The notes: a model not told the origin generated them from the letters alone. DNA of 64,000 bases from Pukyongia sp963768085 (GCA_963768085.1 CAVYGO010000001.1:124001-188000), one strand, 5' to 3'. Counted from the stretch's first letter, positions 9,116-19,587 are shown. Numbers and translations: made by a program.

Positions 9116-11871
9116 GGTAAGGGTTGAATTATAAATGTAGTGATATTACCCTTATCAGCTTGATGCGGGAAGGCTTCTTTATGCGAAGACGAAATTATCC
9201 ACTCTCCGGATTTATTTAAGAACAAGAGTCGGTCATTTAATACATCTGAAGACGTGCGACGGTTCCTTTTATTTTTGCTGGTTCTAACGAAACCCACACC
9301 GTCATCCGCAATATCCACCCGTAGCGATCCTTCCGCGGTACGGTAAAAACAGATATCCACTCTGCCGCCCATTTCTTTGTTGAATATCCCGTGATTAATT
9401 GCATTCTCTACTATGGGTTGCAACAACATAGTGGGGATCATAACGCTGCCGTTTTCCAGCCCGGGTTCAATTCGAATTGAATAATCAAGTTTTTCCTTAA
9501 ACCTGAGTTTTTCGATGTCCAGGTAGTTTTCAAGTAGCTTGACTTCTTGAGATACAGGGACTTTTTTAAGTTTTGAAATCTCGAAAAACTGACGAACCAG
9601 TCGAGAAAATTTCACCAGATAGGATTCGGCCATCTGGATCTCGTTATTGTTTATACAATACTGTATGGCCGCCAGTGAATTGAACACAAAATGCGGATTC
9701 ATTTGAGATCGTAAAGCGTATAGTTCGAATTCGGTAAGTTTTTTCTGTATTTCAATCCTTGAGATATTCCGGTTAATTTCATAACGTCTGATTTGGAACA
9801 GGATAACCATCAGCACCCCGATTCCTGCGACTATAAACAACGCTTTACTCCAGGGATTCTGCCACCATAGTGGTTTTATGGTATAGGAATAATCTTTCTC
9901 ATAATTTCCCTGACGCAATTTCAGATGATAGGTGCCAGGCGAAAGTGCACTGAAATTAAGGGTTTTCGAGCTGGTGGTGGTCCATTCCGGCTGACCAGGT
10001 TGAAGCCTATACTCATATTCGGGGGTATTCGTGCTCTGGGAAAAATTGATCATCCCCAAATGCACTACCAGCGTACCATTCTTTTTAAAAGAAAATCCGG
10101 TATTACCCGGTTTTATTTGTTCCCCTTTATAAAAGGAGCTTTCGATATATATAGCTAAAACATCAACTCCTCTTTCTGCATTTTTAGGTAATACGATCAA
10201 ACCATCATCGGAGCCTACGAATAAAGATGCTTCATCGACCAGTACCGAATTTGTGTTTTGACCATAAATTCCAAAACTGTTATCGTACTTCTCTTTGAAT
10301 AAAAGCTCATTGTTATTTATCTGATATTGCAAGATCCCTTCTTCGGTCGCCAGCCACAATGATTCGTTGGTAGCGTGTATGTCACGGGCACTCAAGAATT
10401 TTGTCTCAGGTAATAGCCGAGCAGCATTCATATCTGTGATAAAAACACCGAAACCATCTGTTCCTATTATTAGTCGGTCGTCTGAAATTGGTGTGATATT
10501 TAAAATAGGTTTATCGAATGGTTCATTTTGAAACGCCACAAGGTTTAGCTCTTTTCCATTCAATACTTTCAACCCGCCAGATGTACCAACGAAAAGTTTA
10601 TCATTCACTTTTGCAAGACTCTTTATACCAACCTGAGGTATACTGAATTCCACCTTCATAGATTTAGGATCAATCTTATTGAGGCCTGCGGATACATTGC
10701 CATAGAGTGATCCTTCATGATATATAAGCCGCCTGGCGACGGCAGAATACGTTTTCCTGCGATTATCCGGACCTATGGCGGAGATTCCCTTGCTGGACAA
10801 TAGGTAAAGGGTATTCAGTTCTTCGATGAATTCGGATCCGTAGACAAAATCATCAACAGTTTGCAACAATTCAACCTTATTAGAATTGAAAAGATAAAAC
10901 CCATCATTGTATACAGAAATTAGAATCCCGGCAGGAGTGAGCTTAAGCTGCTTTATCTTTTTATCTTCCAGCCAGAATGAAATGTTCTTATTACGTTTAG
11001 GCAGCATATAGATTCCATCTGTAAGACTTGCAAACCAGACGCTCCCACTTCGATCGGTCATTGCAAAATGTGAATTCAAATGATCCGGGTAGGTTCTCAG
11101 GTTGGTGATGCCGGAATTTGGCGTTAATTCAGAAACAAAGCCTGGACCCGTTAACTGTATCTGACCGTTCACTTTGTGAAACCGGAAAAGCCCGTGATCT
11201 TTAGTCTTAATGCCATCGGGATACTCGAATTCCTTAACTTCGTCATTGATCAAATCCACCACTGCATATCCGTTCTTTCCCAGGATCAGTCCCAGCGAAT
11301 CAATTCCTCGAATAACCGATCCACCATAGGTCGTTCTGTTTTGCGATGTAAAGTGATTGATCTTTTTTCGACCTGCTTTAAAAGCCGCGATACGGCTGTC
11401 GGCCAGATCATCTTCCATCTCAGGTAGCTCCTGCCATACTCCATTTTTCAGATAAAAATATTGGGTATTATATCCGAAGTATATTTCATTCCCGGTTTCA
11501 TAAATAATAGAAGGAAACAAGTTCGTGTCTTTGTTCACGGCCGGAAATACATGAATCGAATCGTTCTGTATATAACCGAGGGAAGAGGACTTGGAAAAAT
11601 ACCAAAGTTTGTTGTCATCAGTGAGCTTCATATCCCAAATATCATTGATGGGCAAGCCTTCCCTGGTCGAGTAACGCTTAAATGAAGTACCATCGAAACG
11701 GGCAATTCCCTTATCCGTTATAAGCCAGATAAATCCTTGCTTATCCTGTGAGATACGATATACCATGTTGCTGGGCAGACCATCTTTAGCCGTATAGTGT
11801 ATATATTTTTGGGCTAATACTGGCTGTATGCATATAAAGTTCAGCAGGAATATTTTTATTAGAAGTCTCAA
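9112..11871 (-). CDS. Propeller-domain LytS-type sensor histidine kinase
   Basis: Membrane sensor of 919 residues. After a signal peptide (ends VLAQ), the periplasmic part is a two-component-regulator propeller; repeats such as DGLPSNMVYRISQDKQGFIW and EGLPINDIWDMK are characteristic. A Y_Y_Y domain follows (NTPEYEYRLQPGQPEWTT), then one transmembrane helix (ALFIVAGIGVLMVILFQI) and a cytoplasmic His_kinase domain of the LytS type. Phospho-accepting His727 lies in SQMNPHFVFNSL, and the ATPase domain has the N box (QPIVENAINHG) and G box (DIADDGVGF). Such kinases in Bacteroidota sense extracellular or periplasmic cues; the ligand here is unknown. It is the upstream gene of the pair with the LytTR regulator. 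Confidence 0.94.
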   Translation of the reverse strand: MRLLIKIFLLNFICIQPVLAQKYIHYTAKDGLPSNMVYRISQDKQGFIWLITDKGIARFDGTSFKRYSTREGLPINDIWDMKLTDDNKLWYFSKSSSLGYIQNDSIHVFPAVNKDTNLFPSIIYETGNEIYFGYNTQYFYLKNGVWQELPEMEDDLADSRIAAFKAGRKKINHFTSQNRTTYGGSVIRGIDSLGLILGKNGYAVVDLINDEVKEFEYPDGIKTKDHGLFRFHKVNGQIQLTGPGFVSELTPNSGITNLRTYPDHLNSHFAMTDRSGSVWFASLTDGIYMLPKRNKNISFWLEDKKIKQLKLTPAGILISVYNDGFYLFNSNKVELLQTVDDFVYGSEFIEELNTLYLLSSKGISAIGPDNRRKTYSAVARRLIYHEGSLYGNVSAGLNKIDPKSMKVEFSIPQVGIKSLAKVNDKLFVGTSGGLKVLNGKELNLVAFQNEPFDKPILNITPISDDRLIIGTDGFGVFITDMNAARLLPETKFLSARDIHATNESLWLATEEGILQYQINNNELLFKEKYDNSFGIYGQNTNSVLVDEASLFVGSDDGLIVLPKNAERGVDVLAIYIESSFYKGEQIKPGNTGFSFKKNGTLVVHLGMINFSQSTNTPEYEYRLQPGQPEWTTTSSKTLNFSALSPGTYHLKLRQGNYEKDYSYTIKPLWWQNPWSKALFIVAGIGVLMVILFQIRRYEINRNISRIEIQKKLTEFELYALRSQMNPHFVFNSLAAIQYCINNNEIQMAESYLVKFSRLVRQFFEISKLKKVPVSQEVKLLENYLDIEKLRFKEKLDYSIRIEPGLENGSVMIPTMLLQPIVENAINHGIFNKEMGGRVDICFYRTAEGSLRVDIADDGVGFVRTSKNKRNRRTSSDVLNDRLLFLNKSGEWIISSSHKEAFPHQADKGNITTFIIQPLP

Positions 11872-11917
11872 GAATCTAACTTTTGTTCTATTAAATTTAA
11901 TTAAAATTACCCGACCG

Positions 11918-13678
11918 TTACTTTTTTATGAATCTAAGTGTGGCACTTTTACCGTAATCGGTAGTAACCGTGATTAAATACATACCATCTGCCAGATCTC
12001 CTATATACACAGAATTATCTGATAAAACAGATCCCGATTTCATCTCAACACCAAGAACACTGTGAATTCGATATTCGGTTATGTTTTCAATTCCGATGAA
12101 TATTCTTGCTGATGCCGGATTTGGAAAGATCGAGCCATTTTCGTCATTAATGTTCCCAGAACCAAGGGTAGAATCACAAATCTCTTCCATTATAGTTGCA
12201 GGTGTGATATTCATAGTAAGCGTTATCGCATTATTGGGTGTAAATCCCGAAGTAACCGGTGCTGGGTTTGGATTTATCGTAGCATTGTTAATTAGTTTGC
12301 TAATGAAATCGCAATTATTCACCTTGGATTGAGGTGTGCGAAACATTTCAGTTTGTGTAATACCTGAACTCATAGTGCGGTATCCAATATGATAGTATGA
12401 AGAATTTACATTGGCCGGATCACGATACATAAAACTCATGTCCGGGTAATACATTAACGGCATTTGCCAGAACCAATAGTTATAATCATCCCCTGTTGGT
12501 TCAACATGAGGTACGGTGTATTGATAGATTGGCCCTACCTGTGCTCCGGTCGATTTATTAAACTCATATACAAAGATATTACTGTTTCCGAATAGAGAAT
12601 TGTTATTTCCGTCTACCCACGATTCATCCCTGTCGTAACCAGAAATTACCAGGTTAGCTGGATTTGAAAGCGACTCCATGATGGTAAACCCGTAGCGATT
12701 GAGGTCCCCCCAGTCAAAAGAATACCAACTTCGCGAAAGATCTATGGCGCCTGCTCCTGTAACACTATCATCCAATACCGTAACACCAAAATAATGTGAA
12801 AACGAGTAATTCGTTAAAAGATAGAGCTCATCGGCTACGTTATCATACCAGGCGTCAACTCCTATATCTCTCGAATTCCCAAAATAGTAGCTCTGATCCC
12901 AAACCTGATTTCCTAAAAAATCAATTTTATGGGCCATTACTGCCTGCTGCTCTCCTCCTGAAGGCAAGGTTACAGTGGCACTTCCTGTTAGGAAAAAACC
13001 ATCATCTGTTTGGGTGATGTCATTTATAAAATCATAGTCGTCATTATTTGTTGACAAGTTAGTGTCCACTTCTACCGTCCATAAAAGATTTAACGAGAAA
13101 TCCGTTCTTATTACAAATCCGATATTATTATTGCAATTCAGAGTTACGTTATAGCAATCACTAAAATATCCTACGGCAACAAATCCGATGTCCCCTAATC
13201 CGTTGCCTGTAGCATCGCTTTCGCTAAATTCGATATGCATCCCTGTTGAATTAAAGTTGGGAGAGACGATTTCATAATATTTGGCATCGATTAGCGCTCC
13301 CGAACTGCCGTCGACTTTGGCGATAAACACATTACGCACTCCACCAACGTCCACGGAGCCGGTAAAAATGATAAACGATTCAAAAGTCACCACATCAAAG
13401 ATTCGTAAATGTTGAAATGTAGGGTGGGTATACGTATTTATCCATACAATATTTCCCAGAGCATCAACTCGTTGTAAAAACAACTGCTCGTTAGTCATGC
13501 TTGCGTCGAACAAATTTCCGGCCACCACATAATCATTTGAGCCATCGGCCAAAGGTTCGATGTTTAGATCGTGAAAGTGCTTACTGCCTTCTGAAACACT
13601 TTTCTGGTATGGTCCCTGTCCGAAGGAATTTAGGTTTACAAAAAGTACAAGGAACAAACCCATTAATATATTTTTCAT
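11918..13678 (-). CDS. Secreted protein with type IX secretion C-terminal sorting domain
   Basis: 586-residue exported protein of unknown function. The signal peptide is MKNILMGLFLVLFVNLNSFG. The body contains repeated short blocks describing beta-rich modules (for example DYVVAGNLFDASMTNEQLFLQRVDALGNIVWINT), as seen in bacterial beta-propeller or surface proteins. The last ~75 residues are a por secretion sorting domain: IFPNPASARIFIGI, then YRIHSVLGVEMKSG, then DLADGMYLITV and a basic end RFIKK. It should therefore cross the outer membrane by the type IX system and be anchored or released outside. It lies 46 bp upstream of the propeller kinase on the same strand and could be co-transcribed with it. 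Confidence 0.9.
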   Translation of the reverse strand: MKNILMGLFLVLFVNLNSFGQGPYQKSVSEGSKHFHDLNIEPLADGSNDYVVAGNLFDASMTNEQLFLQRVDALGNIVWINTYTHPTFQHLRIFDVVTFESFIIFTGSVDVGGVRNVFIAKVDGSSGALIDAKYYEIVSPNFNSTGMHIEFSESDATGNGLGDIGFVAVGYFSDCYNVTLNCNNNIGFVIRTDFSLNLLWTVEVDTNLSTNNDDYDFINDITQTDDGFFLTGSATVTLPSGGEQQAVMAHKIDFLGNQVWDQSYYFGNSRDIGVDAWYDNVADELYLLTNYSFSHYFGVTVLDDSVTGAGAIDLSRSWYSFDWGDLNRYGFTIMESLSNPANLVISGYDRDESWVDGNNNSLFGNSNIFVYEFNKSTGAQVGPIYQYTVPHVEPTGDDYNYWFWQMPLMYYPDMSFMYRDPANVNSSYYHIGYRTMSSGITQTEMFRTPQSKVNNCDFISKLINNATINPNPAPVTSGFTPNNAITLTMNITPATIMEEICDSTLGSGNINDENGSIFPNPASARIFIGIENITEYRIHSVLGVEMKSGSVLSDNSVYIGDLADGMYLITVTTDYGKSATLRFIKK

Positions 13679-13808
13679 GATGTTAAGATTAAATTACAAA
13701 TAATTAATTTTTAGCAATTTACGTAGGGTAACCACCATATGGGGGTCACAACTGACGATTGCATAAATTGATATAAGGAAATACTTATTTCATTCAATTA
13801 CCGTTATC

Positions 13809-13838
13809 TTGTTCAAATCAAAAAAAACAGTATGTTTG
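13809..13838 (+). promoter_or_regulatory. Consensus Bacteroidota promoter TTG-N19-TATGTTTG
   Basis: TTG at 13809-13811 and TATGTTTG at 13831-13838 are separated by 19 bp, matching the primary sigma factor consensus of this phylum. It lies 20 bp before the ATG of the 174-residue membrane protein gene. Confidence 0.8.
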
Positions 13839-13857
13839 TGGATAAGACCTATTTATT

Positions 13858-14382
13858 ATGGAAGAAATGACTCAAATCTTAGGCTATGTCGCCTACCTGT
13901 TGCCTGCAATAGTTGTTGGTATCATTACTTATTATTTCTTTAAAGGCCACACTTCAAATGAAGAAGGCCGAAGGAGGTATCTTATTCAGAAAGAAGCTCA
14001 GAATAAGGTGTTACCGATGCGCTTACAGGCTTATGAACGGATTACACTGCTCATGGAACGTTTAGATCCCAATAAGCTTTTAATCCGGGTAAAACCCTTC
14101 TCAGATGATATAGAGAAGTATGAAACCCTGCTTATTAACAATATCGAGCAGGAGTTCGAACACAATGTAACCCAACAGATCTATGTCACTCCTGAATGCT
14201 GGAATCTGGTGAATGCAGCTAAAAATGCAACCATTCACGTGATCCGACAGGCTACTATGCATGAAAAAGGCGGTGGAGCTGATAAAATGAGGGAATATTT
14301 ACTTCGGAATTTCATGGAGGAGATCACTCCTTCCCAAAAAGCCCTGGCCTATATAAAAAAGGAAGTTTCAGAATTATTTTAG
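13858..14382 (+). CDS. Conserved flavobacterial membrane-anchored protein, 174 aa (possibly DUF7935)
   Basis: A single N-terminal transmembrane helix (residues ~9-27, YVAYLLPAIVVGIITYYFF) is followed by a ~145-residue cytoplasmic helical domain. Characteristic conserved-looking stretches are MRLQAYERITLLMERL, NIEQEFEHNVTQQIY and MEEITPSQKAL. I believe this corresponds to a domain-of-unknown-function family common in Flavobacteriaceae, but the exact family number is from memory. No catalytic motif is visible. The gene has its own consensus promoter. Its 3' end overlaps the 3' end of the patatin gene by 4 bp in convergent orientation. Confidence 0.8.
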   Translation: MEEMTQILGYVAYLLPAIVVGIITYYFFKGHTSNEEGRRRYLIQKEAQNKVLPMRLQAYERITLLMERLDPNKLLIRVKPFSDDIEKYETLLINNIEQEFEHNVTQQIYVTPECWNLVNAAKNATIHVIRQATMHEKGGGADKMREYLLRNFMEEITPSQKALAYIKKEVSELF

Positions 14383-15293
14383 GCATCATTCGGGTGGATT
14401 TCGCTGGTTTCCTGATCCTGATTCATAGCATGCTTAAATCCACTGGCCCACCATTTTATCATTTGACTATGATCGAAGATCAGGGAATTGGTGGTTAACA
14501 CCGTTGGGGTGTAATAGAAATTAATCACCACATCGTGGTGCCCTGCTACAAATTTCCCGATTCGAATATTCTGTTTCTCAACCCTGTCGAGCATGTAAGC
14601 ATGCATATTTGTAAGCAATGAAAAGGGATTCCTGGAAGGCATTCTGTTGTAGTGAGTTACTTCGGTTTCCAGGATGATTACATCAACGGTGGTAGCACCG
14701 CGATTAATAGCTTCTTCTATAGGTACCATACTTCCGAATCCACCGTCTGCATACTCATAGAAATCTTTCTTCACCAGGCTCATGAAAGGTATGTAGTTAC
14801 AGGAAATCCAGATCCAGTCGCAGAAATCGCTGTAATCGAAATCGTTTACCGACTTGTATTCAACCTGGTTCAGTGACAAATTGGATACGGTGACCACAAC
14901 TTCCTTGTCACTATCTTTTAGTTTTTCGAATTCTTTTTGAGTAAGTGTGTTCGAGATGAGGCGACGCAAATTATAACTTTCCCCAAACGTTTTGCTACCC
15001 CTGAAAAAATTCAGAAGTACTTTAAAATGAGCAATGCCTATCTCCTTCTCCCCGTGCTTTCCTTTCTTAACCACAAAGGGTCTGTGGCTAAAAATATCTT
15101 TCTGATCTACCGAGGTATACACTTTTTTGATCTTTTCCAGCTTATTCAGTGCAAGGTGGGAAATCAGCAGACTCCCTGTCGAGGTGCCAACAAATAGTTT
15201 ATAATCATAACCTTTTTCTTGCATAAGGTATTGGGCCACTCCTCCTGCGAACGCACCCTTACTTCCACCACCTGATATGACCAATGCCCTCAT
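14379..15293 (-). CDS. Patatin-like phospholipase family protein
   Basis: Serine acyl hydrolase with a Ser-Asp dyad. The oxyanion-hole glycines are at residues 8-13 (GGGSKG), the nucleophile Ser38 lies in GTSTGS and the catalytic Asp183 in ADGG. The 304-residue product has no signal peptide, so it should work in the cytoplasm or at the inner membrane, releasing fatty acids from phospholipids or other esters. Its start overlaps the stop of the M1 aminopeptidase gene by 4 bp, which indicates one operon reading right to left (peptidase first). The exact substrate cannot be told. Confidence 0.93.
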   Translation of the reverse strand: MRALVISGGGSKGAFAGGVAQYLMQEKGYDYKLFVGTSTGSLLISHLALNKLEKIKKVYTSVDQKDIFSHRPFVVKKGKHGEKEIGIAHFKVLLNFFRGSKTFGESYNLRRLISNTLTQKEFEKLKDSDKEVVVTVSNLSLNQVEYKSVNDFDYSDFCDWIWISCNYIPFMSLVKKDFYEYADGGFGSMVPIEEAINRGATTVDVIILETEVTHYNRMPSRNPFSLLTNMHAYMLDRVEKQNIRIGKFVAGHHDVVINFYYTPTVLTTNSLIFDHSQMIKWWASGFKHAMNQDQETSEIHPNDA

Positions 15294-17353
15294 TCGTTGT
15301 TCAATTTAATGTTTAGAAATTGCTGTTCTTTTTCTGAAAATTGATCCATCCTCGATTGAATGGTCGCTCTGGTGCCTGGATTCAATAGTATTTGCGAAAA
15401 CATCTTACGCGACGAATTTCGAAACCTCCAATTATGATGCACGGAAGCATCTATAAGATTATCGATAACCTCGTCATTGTATAGTCCTAATGCATTAATA
15501 TATCTGAAGGCGATCTGCCTTATTTCAAAACTGTAATCGTCACTGGTATAATTCCGAAGCTCCGCAACAAAGGAGGGTTTTTCTTCGGTTCGATATCCCT
15601 CGGTAAGGGTGGCAAGGACCAGCCACAGCTGACGCACATTCTTATCCTGAAACCCCACCATGTGCCTGGTAGCGTCCAAATACCGCGCTCTGTCTGGTGG
15701 ATATAGTTCCCAAAGTTGAGACAAAGCGGCTTCGATCGTTAAATAGCTATTATCCAGCAGCAGCGTTTCAAATTTTTCTTTTAATTTTTCTGAAACACCG
15801 TCGATAGAGACCGCAACAGCCTGCCTTATATAGAGGTTGCCGCTCTGCAGTGCTTTTTCATAAAGAAAATGAGTGAGAAATATGTCTTCTCCCGCTAATT
15901 GGTACACCGCTTCCTGACCGATAAAATCATTATTGCTTTCAATGGCAGCCCTTAACGCATCCATTTTCTGAGAAAGCGGAGTAGCTCGTAGCGCGGAGAT
16001 CTGGAAAAACTGTTGTATAAATGTGGAATTCTTCAAAGAATTATACGCTTGCTCTGCTTTAAAAGCACTTTGATTAAGCCAGTCTTCTTCCCACTGAGAT
16101 ATATCTAGAGATGAAACAGCTCTTACTTCCACCAGGAAGTCTTCTGTTTCTACATTTCTAAATTTGTGCTTTTCAAGATAGTTCCGGATTGCGATGCTGT
16201 ACGCATCATCACCTATTAATTCCCTTAAAATATGGAGCGCCCAGGCCCCTTTTTCATAAAAGGTAAGCGAGGATGCCTTAGGATTAAGTAAGGATTCACC
16301 ATTACCATTATCACTCAATTCACGTAGTTGTTCGGCGCTTTGATACAGCTTCCAGTAATAATACTCCTCACCAAAGAGCTCTCTTTCCGCAAGATGTGCA
16401 TAGTAGGTTGCGAAGCCTTCCTGCAGCCAATGATGGCTACCAGATGATGCTGTCACCAAATTCCCAAACCAATGATGGGCAAGTTCATGTGCATTGATAT
16501 TCACATAATTTCTGTCATTGAAACCTATTGAATCGATTACAAAAGCCTCCGAAAAGATAGTGGCAGTAGTGTTTTCCATACCGGCATACAGGAAGTCGCG
16601 CACGGGTACCTGTTTGTAATTCTGCCATGGATAAGGAAAACCAATTTCTGCTTCCAGAAAATCGAAGATCTCTTTGGTGTAGCGATAGGTGGGCTCAACT
16701 TTAAGAGAGTCATCAGCTTTATAATACAGTTCGATCGGAACCCCGGAAGAAGAAGTGATTTCTTTCTTTTTAAAAGCTCCAATAACCAGTGCCGCTAAAT
16801 AACTGGACATTGGATTGTTCATTTCAAACCGCCATGAGATGGTATTCTCATCCGTGAGAGTTACCTCTTCCCTCCGTCCATTTGCAATTACATAATTTAA
16901 CGAAGGGGCAAGTATCTGCAGATCAAACTCGATCTTATCATTCATATCGTCTATTGAGGGTAACCAGTGCGAGGTATATTTACCCTGTCCCTGGGTCCAG
17001 ATCTGATCTCCCGTGAAATAAAGGGTTTGTTTAGGTTGGGCTTCGTAATAGAATGCGACATCATACTCTTTTCCCGCATTAAAGGAATCTACCATCCATA
17101 TTTTATCCTCTTCTGCTGAAATTTTCGGACCTTCTTTAAAGGAATTAGTGATCTTCATCTTACTGGCATCAAGAAATATAGAATCGACATCCTTTAAAAC
17201 CTTGAATTTTACTGATAAACCTCCCTTAATTTTATCATCTTTCATGCTAGTTTCAAGCGTGGCGCCAATTCTTAGGAAATCAACAATCTCTGTCTGCTGA
17301 CAATAACTTACAGATGTAAGAAGTAAAAAGAGAAGTATAAGAATATGTTTCAT
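15290..17353 (-). CDS. Secreted M1-family (gluzincin) metallopeptidase
   Basis: Aminopeptidase N-like zinc enzyme exported by the signal peptide MKHILILLFLLLTSVSYC. The zinc site is HELAH at residues 289-293 with the third ligand Glu312 (HEXXH-x18-E), preceded by the substrate-binding AGMEN motif. The N-terminal half is the beta-saddle domain and the C-terminal ~280 residues look like alpha-helical HEAT-like repeats. It trims N-terminal residues from peptides in the periplasm. At 687 residues it belongs to the shorter Bacteroidota group. A divergent pair with recG leaves 47 bp for both promoters. The downstream patatin gene overlaps by 4 bp. Confidence 0.95.
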   Translation of the reverse strand: MKHILILLFLLLTSVSYCQQTEIVDFLRIGATLETSMKDDKIKGGLSVKFKVLKDVDSIFLDASKMKITNSFKEGPKISAEEDKIWMVDSFNAGKEYDVAFYYEAQPKQTLYFTGDQIWTQGQGKYTSHWLPSIDDMNDKIEFDLQILAPSLNYVIANGRREEVTLTDENTISWRFEMNNPMSSYLAALVIGAFKKKEITSSSGVPIELYYKADDSLKVEPTYRYTKEIFDFLEAEIGFPYPWQNYKQVPVRDFLYAGMENTTATIFSEAFVIDSIGFNDRNYVNINAHELAHHWFGNLVTASSGSHHWLQEGFATYYAHLAERELFGEEYYYWKLYQSAEQLRELSDNGNGESLLNPKASSLTFYEKGAWALHILRELIGDDAYSIAIRNYLEKHKFRNVETEDFLVEVRAVSSLDISQWEEDWLNQSAFKAEQAYNSLKNSTFIQQFFQISALRATPLSQKMDALRAAIESNNDFIGQEAVYQLAGEDIFLTHFLYEKALQSGNLYIRQAVAVSIDGVSEKLKEKFETLLLDNSYLTIEAALSQLWELYPPDRARYLDATRHMVGFQDKNVRQLWLVLATLTEGYRTEEKPSFVAELRNYTSDDYSFEIRQIAFRYINALGLYNDEVIDNLIDASVHHNWRFRNSSRKMFSQILLNPGTRATIQSRMDQFSEKEQQFLNIKLNNE

Positions 17354-17400
17354 GAAGTTAAGCGCAGCAATTGTTTTGCCAAATTAACTAAATTCGTTCT

Positions 17401-19506
17401 ATGAATCCCAATTTCCTTCAAACTCCTATAGAATATTTGAAAGGCGTAGGCCCTAACAGGGCCGACTTGCTCAAGAAGGAACTGGAAATTCATACGTTTC
17501 AGGACCTTATCAACCTCTTTCCCAACCGTTATCTCGACAGAACTCGCTATTATAAGATAGCAGAACTTGAAAAAACGAATGCTGAAGTGCAGATTATTGG
17601 AAAAATCACGCACATTAAAACTGTAGAACAAAAACGCGGAAAGCGACTGGTGGCAACCTTCATTGATGATACGGGTAAAATGGAACTAGTTTGGTTCAGG
17701 GGCCAAAAATGGATTCGGGAGAATTTAAAGTTGAATCAGCCATACGTGATCTTCGGAAGGACGAATTGGTTCAATGATCATTTTTCAATGCCGCATCCGG
17801 AAATGGAATTGGTAGAAGCGCATGAAAAGAGTCTTCGTTCGGCTATGCAACCCGTATATCCTTCCACTGAAAAACTAAATAGCCGGGGGATAACAAACCG
17901 AGTGATAAATAAGCTGATGCAACAGCTCTTTATTGAGGCAAAAAATTCCTTCCATGAAAGCCTCTCACAACCGGTTCTGGGCCGTCTGAAATTGCTCCCT
18001 AAAAATGAGGCGCTTTTCAATATACATTTCCCTAAAAATACCTCCCTTTTAGCAAGGGCTCAATATCGTTTAAAATTTGAAGAATTATTCTACATCCAGC
18101 TACAGCTTTTACGTAAAAATCTTATCCATAAAACTAAAATTAAGGGATACCCATTCTCCGAAGTAGGGGATTACTTCAACACATTTTACAAATCATATTT
18201 ACCATTTAATTTAACGGATGCACAGAAGAGAGTGATCAAAGAAATCCGTAAGGATGTGGGTGGTCAGGCACAGATGAACAGACTACTGCAAGGTGATGTA
18301 GGTAGTGGAAAAACCGTAGTAGCGTTCATGTCAATGTTAATAGGCATTGACAACGGTTTTCAGGCATGTTTAATGGCGCCGACTGAAATTTTGTCAGTCC
18401 AGCACTACAATGGTTTATTAGAATGGTGTAATAATCTCAATATCAGTATTTCACTACTAACTGGTTCAACTACTACTTCAAAAAGACGAAAAATTCACGA
18501 AAACCTTGAAAATGGCTCACTACAAGTCCTTGTTGGCACACATGCACTGCTCGAAGATAAGGTACAATTTAAGAATTTAGGGATCGCGATCATCGATGAA
18601 CAACATCGTTTCGGAGTTGCTCAGCGAAGTAAATTATGGCATAAAAATAAGCGCCCTCCTCACATTCTTGTGATGACTGCCACCCCTATTCCCCGTACCC
18701 TTGCAATGAGTGTTTACGGCGACCTGGATATCAGCATTATTGATGAGCTTCCGCCAGGTAGAAAATCGGTTAAAACGGTACATCGATTTGACGCAAACCG
18801 ACTCAAGGTTTTTCGCTTCTTAAAAGACGAGATTTCCAAAGGCCGGCAGGTGTATATTGTCTACCCTTTAATCCAGGAAAGTGAAGCGCTGGATTATAAG
18901 GATCTGATGGATGGATATGAAAGTGTAGTACGGGAATTCCCAATGCCTCAATATCAGGTTTCCATCTTACATGGGAAAATGAAGCCTACGGACAAGGATT
19001 ATGAAATGAATCGGTTCGTAAAAGGAGAAACACATATTATGGTCGCCACAACCGTCATTGAAGTTGGTGTAAACATACCCAATGCATCGGTAATGGTAAT
19101 TGAAAGCGCTGAGCGCTTTGGATTATCACAACTGCACCAGCTTCGCGGCCGTGTGGGCCGCGGTGCGGAACAAAGCTATTGTATTCTGATGACCAGCCAT
19201 AAGCTCTCTCATGATGCCAAAACTCGCCTGGAAACCATGGTCCGCACGAATGACGGCTTCGAAATTGCCGAAACTGATCTGAAATTAAGGGGGCCCGGAG
19301 ATATTATGGGGACCCAGCAAAGCGGAGTGTTAAATCTTCGGATCGCTGATATAATGAAAGACGGCGAAATATTGAAGATCGCACGATCCTATGCATTTCA
19401 AACCTTAAAAGATGATCCCAACCTTGAGAAACCGGAGAACGCACCCATAAATTATACCTACGCCCAGCTGTCCAAATACAGGAATATCTGGAACTATATT
19501 TCTTAA
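17401..19506 (+). CDS. recG: ATP-dependent DNA helicase RecG
   Basis: Branch-migration helicase that remodels stalled forks and recombination intermediates. The N-terminal wedge/OB domain spans residues ~1-190 (TPIEYLKGVGPNRADLLKKE, then VQIIGKITHI). Helicase motifs follow: LTDAQKRVIKEI, Walker A GDVGSGKT at ~298-305, APTEILSVQHY, the DEQH box IDEQHRFGV, MTATPIPRTLAMS, LHGKMKPTDKD, VATTVIEVGVNIPNA and QLRGRVGRG. The C-terminal GPGDIMGTQQSG motif is diagnostic of RecG. Length of 701 residues is normal. ATG at 17401 gives the expected N-terminus. Confidence 0.97.
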   Translation: MNPNFLQTPIEYLKGVGPNRADLLKKELEIHTFQDLINLFPNRYLDRTRYYKIAELEKTNAEVQIIGKITHIKTVEQKRGKRLVATFIDDTGKMELVWFRGQKWIRENLKLNQPYVIFGRTNWFNDHFSMPHPEMELVEAHEKSLRSAMQPVYPSTEKLNSRGITNRVINKLMQQLFIEAKNSFHESLSQPVLGRLKLLPKNEALFNIHFPKNTSLLARAQYRLKFEELFYIQLQLLRKNLIHKTKIKGYPFSEVGDYFNTFYKSYLPFNLTDAQKRVIKEIRKDVGGQAQMNRLLQGDVGSGKTVVAFMSMLIGIDNGFQACLMAPTEILSVQHYNGLLEWCNNLNISISLLTGSTTTSKRRKIHENLENGSLQVLVGTHALLEDKVQFKNLGIAIIDEQHRFGVAQRSKLWHKNKRPPHILVMTATPIPRTLAMSVYGDLDISIIDELPPGRKSVKTVHRFDANRLKVFRFLKDEISKGRQVYIVYPLIQESEALDYKDLMDGYESVVREFPMPQYQVSILHGKMKPTDKDYEMNRFVKGETHIMVATTVIEVGVNIPNASVMVIESAERFGLSQLHQLRGRVGRGAEQSYCILMTSHKLSHDAKTRLETMVRTNDGFEIAETDLKLRGPGDIMGTQQSGVLNLRIADIMKDGEILKIARSYAFQTLKDDPNLEKPENAPINYTYAQLSKYRNIWNYIS

Positions 19507-19587
19507 ACAGATCATTTTCATTCATTGCTAAATATGTTATCTCCGTTTTGTCCGTTATAAGATTATCCGCTGCTTACCAATCGCATC

